DNA of 64,000 nt from Sphingomonadales bacterium UBA2683 (lineage in GTDB: Bacteria > Pseudomonadota > Alphaproteobacteria > Sphingomonadales > Sphingomonadaceae): contig DELZ01000001.1 in NCBI GenBank assembly GCA_002354635.1, forward strand, positions 483,085 to 547,084, read 5' to 3'. The notes under the pieces were generated by a model. It saw only the letters and a program-made list of their open reading frames with translations, did no database searches and was not told the DNA's origin. The position numbers and the translations under genes were made by a program. Numbering within the stretch: the first letter of the stretch is position 1; each line of letters begins with the position of its first letter. Below are positions 7,852 to 15,659 of this stretch, one piece after another.

Positions 7852-9192
7852 ATGCAATCCACCATCCCGTCTATTCGCAACCTGTTCCTGGGCCTTGTCG
7901 CCAGCCTCAGTTTGACTGCAACGGCGCATGCCCAGCTGACCGTCGATGTCGACAATAGTGCATCGGAAGAGCTCGTCATTGCCGTCCCCGGCCTGCCCAC
8001 GCAGCAAAGCATCGACACACCGGCTGGCAGCACCAGCGAACTCGGCGGCAAGATCAGCGACGTGATCGTCAGCGACCTGCGCTCCAGCGGCCTGTTCAAG
8101 CCGATCGGACGCAACCAGGTGCGCGGAATCAGCTATACCGAAGTCACCGCGCCCCAATTTCCCTATTGGAGCGGTACCAATGCCTCGGCCCTGATCCAGG
8201 GTTTCATTCGGGCCAATGCGGACGGCAAGCTGACGGTAGGCTGCTATCTCTATGATGTCGCGCTGGAAACCGAACTGACCCGCCAGGGCTTTGTCGTCGA
8301 ACCGCGCGACTGGCGCAGGGCCGCGCACAAATGCGCCGATGCCATCTATTCGCGGCTGAGCGGGGAATCGCCCTTTTTCGACAGCCGCATCGCCTATATC
8401 GCCGAGACCGGCCCCAAGGGGAACCGGGTCAAGCGGCTGGCAATCATGGACAGCGACGGCGCCAACCACCGGTTCATCACCAACGGCCAGGCCACGGCCC
8501 TCACCCCGCGCTTCTCACCGGATTACAAGAGCATCGTCTATCTGAGCTTTCTTGACGGCAATCCGCGCATCTATATCTACGATATCGGCACCGGCCGGCA
8601 GCGGCTGATCACGCAGAGCACCAACCCGACCTTCGCGCCGCGCTGGTCGCCCGACGGCAAGTGGATTCTCTATTCGATGGCGATTGCCGGCAATACCGAC
8701 ATCTACAAGATCTCGGCCGCGGGCGGCAGCCGGCCGCAGCAGCTCACCTTTTCGCCCGGTATTGATATCGGCGGCAGCTTCTCGCCTGACGGCAGCCGGA
8801 TCGTTTTCGAAAGCGACCGTTCGGGCAGCCAGCAGCTCTATGTGATGAACGCCGACGGCAGCAACGAACGGCGAATCAGTTTCGGCGGTGGACGCTTTGC
8901 CACACCGGAATGGAGTCCGCGCGGCGACCTGATCGCCTTCACCAAGATGGCGGGCAACTTCCGCATCGGCGTGATGACGCCCAGCGGCGGCGGCGAACGG
9001 TTGCTGACCAACAGCTGGCAGGACGAGGCCCCGACCTGGGCACCCAATGGCCGGGTGATCCAGTTTTTCCGCACCACAAGGGGCAGCGGCGGCACCGGAA
9101 TCTGGCAAGTGGACCTGACTGGACGCAACGAGCGGCAGCTGCCAACTCCGGTGAACGGATCGGATCCGGCTTGGGGGCCCTTGCTACCCTAA
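7852..9192 (+). CDS. tolB: TolB, periplasmic beta-propeller
   Basis: 446 residues from ATG 7852, preceded by TAGGAG. The longer in-frame reading from 7744 overlaps tolA and is rejected. A signal peptide ends at AHAQ (about residue 28). An N-terminal TolB domain (about 30-165) is followed by repeated PD40 propeller blades, visible as recurring W/FSPDG motifs (RFSPDYK, RWSPDGK, SFSPDGS, EWSPRGD, TWAPNGR). TolB binds Pal and the TolA C-terminus and is released at the division site. Confidence 0.97.
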   Translation: MQSTIPSIRNLFLGLVASLSLTATAHAQLTVDVDNSASEELVIAVPGLPTQQSIDTPAGSTSELGGKISDVIVSDLRSSGLFKPIGRNQVRGISYTEVTAPQFPYWSGTNASALIQGFIRANADGKLTVGCYLYDVALETELTRQGFVVEPRDWRRAAHKCADAIYSRLSGESPFFDSRIAYIAETGPKGNRVKRLAIMDSDGANHRFITNGQATALTPRFSPDYKSIVYLSFLDGNPRIYIYDIGTGRQRLITQSTNPTFAPRWSPDGKWILYSMAIAGNTDIYKISAAGGSRPQQLTFSPGIDIGGSFSPDGSRIVFESDRSGSQQLYVMNADGSNERRISFGGGRFATPEWSPRGDLIAFTKMAGNFRIGVMTPSGGGERLLTNSWQDEAPTWAPNGRVIQFFRTTRGSGGTGIWQVDLTGRNERQLPTPVNGSDPAWGPLLP

Positions 9193-9261
9193 ATTCAAAT
9201 CGCGACAAGATACTGAAAAAAGGCTATATCTCGCCGAAGGGCAAAATTGAATAGGAGCAAA

Positions 9262-9774
9262 ATGATGATCAAATATGCGACCCCCCTCCTGATGACCGCC
9301 AGCCTCGCATTGGCGGGCTGTGCGAAAAAGCCACCCGAAGAACTGCCGCCGGCACCGGTTGGCACCGCGCCGACTCCGGCGCCGACCGGTCCCGCCGGCC
9401 CGGGCTATGCGCCGGGTTCCCAGCAGGATTTCCTGGCCAACACGATGTCCGACAGAGTGCTGTTTGATACCGACCGATTCAATATCGATCCGCAGGATCA
9501 ACTGGTCCTGCAGAGCCAGGCCCAGTGGCTGGCGCAAAACCCGAGCGCGCGGATCACCATCGAAGGTCATGCCGACGAACGCGGCACGCGCGACTATAAT
9601 CTCGCGCTTGGCGAACGCCGTGCCAATGCGGCGAAGAACTATCTCGCCTCGCTGGGTGTCAGCCCGACGCGGATGACCACGGTCAGCTATGGCAAGGAAC
9701 GGCCGGAAGCGCTTGGCTCCAACGAGAGTGCCTGGGCGCAGAACCGCCGCGCCGTCAGCGTTGTGGTCCGCTAG
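9262..9774 (+). CDS. pal: Pal, peptidoglycan-associated lipoprotein
   Basis: About 170 residues, starting at ATG 9262 or the adjacent ATG 9265 (GGAG at 9254-9257 favours the second slightly). The lipobox LALAGC is followed by a Pro-rich tether and an OmpA-like peptidoglycan-binding domain with VLFDTDRFNI, EGHADERGTRDYNLALGERRA and the C-terminal NRRAVSVVV. It closes the tol-pal operon. The usual following gene ybgF/cpoB is not here; a terminator follows directly. Confidence 0.97.
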   Translation: MMIKYATPLLMTASLALAGCAKKPPEELPPAPVGTAPTPAPTGPAGPGYAPGSQQDFLANTMSDRVLFDTDRFNIDPQDQLVLQSQAQWLAQNPSARITIEGHADERGTRDYNLALGERRANAAKNYLASLGVSPTRMTTVSYGKERPEALGSNESAWAQNRRAVSVVVR

Positions 9775-9792
9775 ACCGGTCTGCGAACAAAT

Positions 9793-9831
9793 AAAAAGGG
9801 CCGCTATCCCAATGGATAGCGGCCCTTTTTT
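9793..9831. terminator. Bidirectional intrinsic terminator after pal
   Basis: A perfect 12-bp stem (9798-9809 with 9814-9825), loop CAAT, is flanked by an A tract on the left and a T tract on the right. It can therefore end transcription both for pal (+) and for the leftward gene at 9848-10144. Confidence 0.93.
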
Positions 9832-9847
9832 GTGACTTGAAAATCGA

Positions 9848-10144
9848 TTATTTCTTGGTGCCGGTCATCGCCATTTCACCAAAGGCACCCGCCTTGACCG
9901 AACCGGCCAGCTGGCCATCGGTGATCGTGGCATCGCCTTCCAGCTTCATCGGCATGGGAACGGTCATGTTCATTTCCCAGGTGATGTGATTGCCGTCGAC
10001 CTTGCCATTTTCAACGTCCATCGATCCCATCGCACCGGCATTGGTACCGGTGAAGGTGTCGCCATCGGTGACAATGGTGAATTCCGAAGTCTGGTCTCCC
10101 ATCGGGGATTTGGTCACACAAGCATAAGTTCCATCAATAGACAT
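9848..10144 (-). CDS. Small conserved beta-strand protein, unknown function
   Basis: 98 residues, no signal peptide. A strong ribosome site AAGGAGA precedes the ATG. The sequence alternates polar and hydrophobic residues with many Gly/Thr/Met (for example GTYACVTKSPMGDQ, TWEMNMTVPMPM), suggesting a small beta barrel or sandwich. I know similar unnamed proteins from sphingomonads but no function. It lies 47 bp downstream of the M16 peptidase gene in the same direction and ends at the shared terminator, so the two are probably co-transcribed. Confidence 0.75.
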   Translation of the reverse strand: MSIDGTYACVTKSPMGDQTSEFTIVTDGDTFTGTNAGAMGSMDVENGKVDGNHITWEMNMTVPMPMKLEGDATITDGQLAGSVKAGAFGEMAMTGTKK

Positions 10145-10191
10145 TCCATTCTCCTTTTATGTCAAAGCCCTGATTCGGCTCGCGCCAGCGA

Positions 10192-13104
10192 TCACTCGCT
10201 GTCAGCCGCCGAATCGTCCGAACTGCTATCACTATTAACAGCAGTGTCACTAGCTTCATAGCCGCGATATTCGATCGGCATGTCGAGCGCATCCAGTTGC
10301 GGCTTGATCTTGGCGACATCGCCGACGATCACCCAGGTAAACTTGTCGGGGTCGATCGCCTCTGCCATTGCCTCGTTCACATCCTCGACGGCCAGCGCCT
10401 TGTAGCGATCGGCGACGGTTTCCGCATAATCGGATGGCCGGCCGAACATCACGTCACCCTGCATCTGGCCCAATATGCTCGGAGTGCGTTCGAATTGTCC
10501 CGGCAGCTGCCGGACATTGCCGTTGACCGTGCGTTCCAGCTCTGCGGGTGTAACGCCTTTTTCACCGAGGAAATCGCGAACCTGGGCATCGATGGCGGCC
10601 ACGGCCGGACCGGTCTGGTTGGTCTGGACCGGTGCGCGCATCGTGTAAAGTACCCGGCCTTCACCGCGCAGCACGCTATTGCGCGTCCCATAGCTCCAGC
10701 CCTTGGTTTCCCGCAGGTCCATATTGATCCGCGAGAGGAAATTACCGCCCAATATTTCATTCGCCGCGTTAAGCGTCAAAAGGTCGTCCGACCCCTTGTA
10801 GGGCAGGACCTGGCCGGCAAGAATCATCGATTGCGGCGAATTCGGCCGGTGAATGACAATGATCCGGCCTTCCGCTTCCGGAATTGCGGCATCAAAATTT
10901 TTGTCCGGCGCAGCCTTTCCGGTGCCTTTCCAGCGGCCGAAGCGCATCTCAAGCTTGTCCACCAGCTCCTGCTTGCCGATATTGCCGGCAGCGAAGATGG
11001 TGGCCTTTGCCGGATGCATCCACTGGTGATGGAAGGCGGAGAGGTCATCGCGGGTGATTGCCGACACCGTTTCCTTGGTTCCGTTGCCCGACAGGCCCCG
11101 GCCGTAAGGATGCTCGGTGCCGAAGACCAGCGGCGGGAGTATGTTGCTGGCAATACTCAGAGGATCGCTTTCCTCGCGGTCGATAGCGGTCAATTGCTGA
11201 ACGCGTATCCGTTCGATATCGTCGCTGTTGAAGGCCGGGTTTTTGACGATATCGGCCATCAGATCGAGCGAAGCATCGAGATTGGGATTGACCGCGCTCA
11301 GATCGACATCGGTGCGATCGCGCCCGCCGCCAATGTTGATATTGGCACCAAGACGTTCCTGCTGTTCGGCGATCTCGATAGAGGTCAGACTGGTCGTCCC
11401 CTCTTCCAGAATCTCGGTCGCGAAATTCTGCAACCCGAGCTTGTCGCTGGAATCGGAGCTTGTGCCGGCATTGAATGATAGGGTCACCCGGGTCATCGGC
11501 ACGGCATCCCGGCGCGCGAAATAGACCTTGATGCCGTTGGATAAAGTTGCGGTTTCGACGTCCGGAAAGTCGACGTTCGGAATCTCGCCTACCGGCGGCA
11601 GGGATGACCGGTCGGGAGCCGTCACGGTACCGCCCTGATCGTCCTGCATATAAAAGGCGGGAGCGGTCAGAACGCCGGTCCGCGCGCCCTTGCCTGCGCC
11701 GACTTCCTGATATTCATCGCGCTCCCCCGGGACCACCCGGATGCCGACCACCGGCCGGGTCAGCCATTTCTGCATCGCGGCCGTTACCGCAGCCGGCGTG
11801 GTCGATGCCAGCCGTTGCAGCTCCTTCTTGTAATATTCCGGGTCGTCCGAATAGAGCTTGCCCTGGGCCAGGGCGACTGCCTTGCCGCTGAATCCGCCAA
11901 CCTGTTCAAGCCCGGCAATCCGTGCCGCAGCATCGCGCGTCGCGACCCGCTGCACCTCGTCTGCGGTCGGACCATTGGCGATAAAGTCGGCAATAATCTC
12001 GTCGAGCCGCTTGGCCACGACATCCGCATCTTCACCGGGTTTCACGTCCGCCTGAATATTGACGAGACTGCCATGGACAAACGGGATGACATAGGCGGAC
12101 ACGGCAACCGCGTTTTTCTCTTCGCGAACCATGATATTGTCGAGCCGCGAACTGGCCAGCCCGCCGAGCACGGTCATGCCGACATCGAGCGGGGTATAAT
12201 CGGGGTCGTTCAGGCCGGGCACCACCCAGTTCCGGTAGATGCGCGTGGTCGCGACCTTGTCTTTCATCACCTCGTAGACCGGCGCGTCGAGCGTCGGCAA
12301 GGCAGGGTCGAGCTGGGCAATGGGCTTGCCACTGGGAATCGCGCCAAACCATTTGTTGACCAGCGGCTTTGCGGAGGCCGCATCAATATCCCCGGCCAGC
12401 ACCAGGATCGAATTGTTCGGACCATAATGATCGGTGAACCATTGCTTCATGTCATCGAGGGAAGCGGCCTCCAGATCTTCCAGCGAGCCGATGGTATCAT
12501 GGCCGTAGGGATGATCTTCGGGGAACAATAGCTCTGTCTGGCGGTAACCGACCAGACCATAAGGCTGATTGTCGCCCTGACGCTTTTCATTGGATACGAC
12601 GCCAATCTGGTTGTCGAGTTTTTCCTGTGTCACCGCGCCGAGCAAATACCCCATCCGGTCGCTTTCGAGGAACAGGGCTACCTCCAGCGCGGATGTCGGA
12701 ACGGTCTGGAAATAATTGGTCCGGTCGAGCCAGGTCGTGCCGTTGAGATCGGTCGCGCCAATCTGCCGCAGCGGGTCGAAAAAATCACCCGGGGCATTTT
12801 CGGATCCGTTGAACATGATGTGCTCGAACAGATGGGCATAGCCGGTTTTGCCTTTCGGTTCGTTGGCGGAGCCCACCCCGTACCAGATCGAAACGGCAAC
12901 GATCGGCGCCTTGCGGTCAGTGTGGACCAGCACCTTCAACCCGTTGTCGAGCGTGAACTCTTCATAGGGAATATCCACTGCGGCAACCAGTTCGCTGACC
13001 GGGGCCGGCTCGGCCGACTCATGATGCTTGGCCAGTGCCGGCCCTGCAACGGTCAAGGATGTAGTGGTCAACGCCAGCAGCAGGGCGCGGGACAGTCGGG
13101 ACAT
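10192..13104 (-). CDS. Secreted M16 (pitrilysin/insulinase) zinc protease, two-unit
   Basis: 970 residues with a signal peptide ending GPALA near residue 25. The N-terminal unit carries the inverted zinc motif HxxEH (AHLFEHIMF, about residue 90) and a downstream Glu region. A second M16 unit (about 510-930) lacks HxxEH, as expected for the inactive half of this clan. The protein ends with an unusual Ser/Asp/Ala tail (SDSSSDDSAADSE), probably disordered. It probably degrades peptides in the periplasm; substrates are unknown. GAGAGG precedes the ATG. Confidence 0.93.
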   Translation of the reverse strand: MSRLSRALLLALTTTSLTVAGPALAKHHESAEPAPVSELVAAVDIPYEEFTLDNGLKVLVHTDRKAPIVAVSIWYGVGSANEPKGKTGYAHLFEHIMFNGSENAPGDFFDPLRQIGATDLNGTTWLDRTNYFQTVPTSALEVALFLESDRMGYLLGAVTQEKLDNQIGVVSNEKRQGDNQPYGLVGYRQTELLFPEDHPYGHDTIGSLEDLEAASLDDMKQWFTDHYGPNNSILVLAGDIDAASAKPLVNKWFGAIPSGKPIAQLDPALPTLDAPVYEVMKDKVATTRIYRNWVVPGLNDPDYTPLDVGMTVLGGLASSRLDNIMVREEKNAVAVSAYVIPFVHGSLVNIQADVKPGEDADVVAKRLDEIIADFIANGPTADEVQRVATRDAAARIAGLEQVGGFSGKAVALAQGKLYSDDPEYYKKELQRLASTTPAAVTAAMQKWLTRPVVGIRVVPGERDEYQEVGAGKGARTGVLTAPAFYMQDDQGGTVTAPDRSSLPPVGEIPNVDFPDVETATLSNGIKVYFARRDAVPMTRVTLSFNAGTSSDSSDKLGLQNFATEILEEGTTSLTSIEIAEQQERLGANINIGGGRDRTDVDLSAVNPNLDASLDLMADIVKNPAFNSDDIERIRVQQLTAIDREESDPLSIASNILPPLVFGTEHPYGRGLSGNGTKETVSAITRDDLSAFHHQWMHPAKATIFAAGNIGKQELVDKLEMRFGRWKGTGKAAPDKNFDAAIPEAEGRIIVIHRPNSPQSMILAGQVLPYKGSDDLLTLNAANEILGGNFLSRINMDLRETKGWSYGTRNSVLRGEGRVLYTMRAPVQTNQTGPAVAAIDAQVRDFLGEKGVTPAELERTVNGNVRQLPGQFERTPSILGQMQGDVMFGRPSDYAETVADRYKALAVEDVNEAMAEAIDPDKFTWVIVGDVAKIKPQLDALDMPIEYRGYEASDTAVNSDSSSDDSAADSE

Positions 13105-13211
13105 GGGATATACCTCTCAGAATAATGCGTTCAATATACTCAAACATGACGGAAAACAGCGATCAGGCCATGGTCAGGTTCGACCAACTGCATATAGCGG
13201 TCGACCAACGG

Positions 13212-13838
13212 CTATTTCGCTTTCCATCCCCAGAACAAATGGCAGGGCAATATATTCCAGACCGAATAGCCACTGTCGATATGCTCGAAATGCGGGGTCA
13301 TGAAGTCGCGTGCCTTTTTGACAAACTGGTAGACCAGAAAGGCTCCCCCCGGCCGGATAGCATCATAGGTCTCCTGGGCAATCCTGGGACCAAGCTGATC
13401 GGGCAACGTCGAGAATGGCAGGCCGGAAAGGATATAGTCGGCTTTCTCGTGCCCGAGTTCGCGAATGATTTTCTGTACATCGGCGGCCGAACCGTGAATC
13501 GGGTAGAAGCGGCTGTCGCGAATCGACTTGCCGAGATAGTCGATGAAATCGGGGTTCAGGTCGATTACGATCAGGGTCGCTCCGGGCTTCATCCGCTCGA
13601 GCACCGGACGGCAGAAAGTACCCACGCCCGGCCCATATTCGACGAACAGGTCGCACTCGTCCCATTTTACCGGTTCGAGCATCTTCTTGATGGTAATGTC
13701 CGAAGACGGAATGATCGAGCCGACCATCACGGGATGCTTCAGAAAGCCCTTGAAAAAAACGCCCCAGGGGCCAAGGCGACGCTCCAGTCCGGATTTGACA
13801 CGGTCCACAAATTTCGTTTTGGCGATACTGTTAGTCAA
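13212..13838 (-). CDS. SAM-dependent methyltransferase, phospholipid N-methyltransferase-like
   Basis: 208 residues. The class I SAM-binding motif VEYGPGVGTF lies near residues 68-77 and VIDLNPDF near 93-100, with SGLPFSTLP as the motif IV region. The size, the N-terminal amphipathic region with FLKHPVMVGSIIPSS, and the overall pattern match the rRNA-adenine-methyltransferase-like phospholipid methyltransferases (PmtA type). PmtA converts phosphatidylethanolamine to methylated forms. Assignment to lipid rather than another small substrate is by family resemblance only. It is transcribed away from the ABM gene. Confidence 0.8.
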   Translation of the reverse strand: MTNSIAKTKFVDRVKSGLERRLGPWGVFFKGFLKHPVMVGSIIPSSDITIKKMLEPVKWDECDLFVEYGPGVGTFCRPVLERMKPGATLIVIDLNPDFIDYLGKSIRDSRFYPIHGSAADVQKIIRELGHEKADYILSGLPFSTLPDQLGPRIAQETYDAIRPGGAFLVYQFVKKARDFMTPHFEHIDSGYSVWNILPCHLFWGWKAK

Positions 13839-13943
13839 TGCGGTCCTCCAGTGGCGTGTGAAACTGTCTTACTAGGGCGTTACAGCGCCGGTGACAAATA
13901 TAATAGCGGTTGCCCGGTACAATCGAACGGCTAAAAGTGCGCT

Positions 13944-14264
13944 ATGCAGCTTCATCCAAAAGATTCCATCGCCGTGATTTTTTGCGCACAACGGACCGGT
14001 GCGGATGAAGCCGCCTATCAGGTTGCGGCGGCAGAGATGAGCGAGCTGGCGGCGCGGCAACCGGGCTATCTCGGCGAGGATCATGCAAGGTCAGGGGACG
14101 GTTTCGGCATTACCGTGAGCTACTGGCGCGACGATGCCAGCGCCAGGGCGTGGCGTGATCATCCGGATCATGCCAGGATTCGTGATCAGGGGCGCGACAA
14201 ATGGTATCATGCCTACAGCCTTCATGTCGCGCGCGTCGAACGCGGCTATGACTGGCGGAAATAG
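13944..14264 (+). CDS. Antibiotic biosynthesis monooxygenase (ABM)-domain protein
   Basis: 106 residues with one ABM dimeric alpha/beta barrel: IAVIFCAQRT (strand 1), MSELAARQPGYLG, and ITVSYWRDDASARAWRDHPDH. This pattern is typical of ABM proteins with an HxxH-like basic cluster. Many act on quinones or haem-like substrates; most are uncharacterised. It starts about 105 bp from the divergent methyltransferase and is followed 18 bp later by an MFS gene on the same strand. Confidence 0.85.
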   Translation: MQLHPKDSIAVIFCAQRTGADEAAYQVAAAEMSELAARQPGYLGEDHARSGDGFGITVSYWRDDASARAWRDHPDHARIRDQGRDKWYHAYSLHVARVERGYDWRK

Positions 14265-14282
14265 AATGGCATAGGGACGCCT

Positions 14283-15650
14283 ATGGCCGATTCTCCCGAT
14301 TTTGAACCGCTGACCCGAAAGGTGACGTCCTTTCCCGATGCCCAGCCGATCAACAGCACCCGGATGGCGGTGCTGTTTTCGGTGATGCTGGTCACCGCGT
14401 CCGGCAATACGGCGATGCAATCAATCCTGCCGACCATCGGTACCCAGCTCCATATTCCGGATTTCTGGGTGAGCGCGGCGTTCAGCTGGTCGGCCCTGCT
14501 CTGGGTCTATACCGCTCCGAAATGGGCGCGCCAGTCGGATCATCGCGGCCGCAAGGCGCTGATGCGCCTGGGCATGATCGGCTTCACGACCTCCTTCGCG
14601 CTTGCCGGTCTTGCGCTGTTTCTGGGTCTGCTGGGCTGGTATAGCGCGCTTTGGACCTTTGTCCTGTTTGCCCTGTTTCGCAGCCTCTACGGCGGTCTGG
14701 GGTCGGCCGCACCGCCAGCCGTGCAGGCCTATGTCGCTGCGCGGACCGCGCGTGCGGACCGGACAAAGGCGCTGTCGCTTATATCTTCGTCCTTCGGTCT
14801 TGGCACGATTGTCGGCCCCGCCATTGCGCCTCTGCTGATCATTCCGTTTCTGGGTCTATCCAGCCCGATGTTTGCCTTTGCCGGCATCGGCATATTGGTG
14901 ATGGTCGCACTGGCGCTGAAACTGCCCAACGACAATCCCGGCTATCAGGCGCGTGGTGTCGTGACATCGGAGCCCTATAGTTCAGCGCCCTCATCCAACA
15001 GCCTGAAAGACGAGGATGACAACAGCGACGGCGATGATGAAGCCACATTGCCGCCGCAGCTGCGCTGGGGTGACGAGAGAATCAAACCATGGCTGGTCAC
15101 CGGTATATTGGGCGGCAATGCCCATGCGCTGATCCTCGGCGTGGTCGGTTTTCTGGTGCTCGACCGGCTCGGCTTGCGCGGCGATCCCGAGATGGGCATC
15201 CAGATGACCGGTATCGTGCTGATGTCGGGGGCGGCCGCGACCCTGCTCGCACAGTGGGGGCTGATCCCGTTGCTGCAGATGGGTCCGCGCTCGTCAATCT
15301 TGTGGGGCATGGTTCTCGGCGCCACCGGCTGCCTGCTGATCGGCTTTTCCCACGACCTGCACGGTATCATCATCGGCTTCGCGGTGGCCTCGCTGGGATT
15401 TGGCCTGTTTCGCCCCGGCTTCACCGCCGGCGCATCGCTGGCGGTGAAACGTTCGGAACAGAACGGTGTCGCCGGCATCGTCGCTTCGGTCAACGGCATG
15501 GCCTTCATCGTGTCCCCTGCCATCGGCGTGCTGCTCTACACCTATGCCGGTCCCTTGCCCTTCTGGCTCGCGACCAGCATCTGCGTGTTCCTGTTCGGCT
15601 GGGGTTTCAAGACCCTCAAGCTGGACGAACGGCTGGACAGCGACCGCTAG
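14283..15650 (+). CDS. MFS transporter with an acidic central loop
   Basis: 455 residues, about 12 membrane helices. The N-terminal half carries the loop 2-3 MFS signature (APKWARQSDHRGRKALM). Between helices 6 and 7 there is an unusually long, Ser- and Asp-rich cytoplasmic loop (about residues 228-265, including KDEDDNSDGDDE). Probably a proton-driven exporter of small molecules, but no substrate can be read. It lies 18 bp after the ABM gene, so the two may share a transcript. It converges on the CDC48-like gene with 9 bp between the stops. Confidence 0.88.
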   Translation: MADSPDFEPLTRKVTSFPDAQPINSTRMAVLFSVMLVTASGNTAMQSILPTIGTQLHIPDFWVSAAFSWSALLWVYTAPKWARQSDHRGRKALMRLGMIGFTTSFALAGLALFLGLLGWYSALWTFVLFALFRSLYGGLGSAAPPAVQAYVAARTARADRTKALSLISSSFGLGTIVGPAIAPLLIIPFLGLSSPMFAFAGIGILVMVALALKLPNDNPGYQARGVVTSEPYSSAPSSNSLKDEDDNSDGDDEATLPPQLRWGDERIKPWLVTGILGGNAHALILGVVGFLVLDRLGLRGDPEMGIQMTGIVLMSGAAATLLAQWGLIPLLQMGPRSSILWGMVLGATGCLLIGFSHDLHGIIIGFAVASLGFGLFRPGFTAGASLAVKRSEQNGVAGIVASVNGMAFIVSPAIGVLLYTYAGPLPFWLATSICVFLFGWGFKTLKLDERLDSDR

Positions 15651-15659
15651 CAGCAGGTC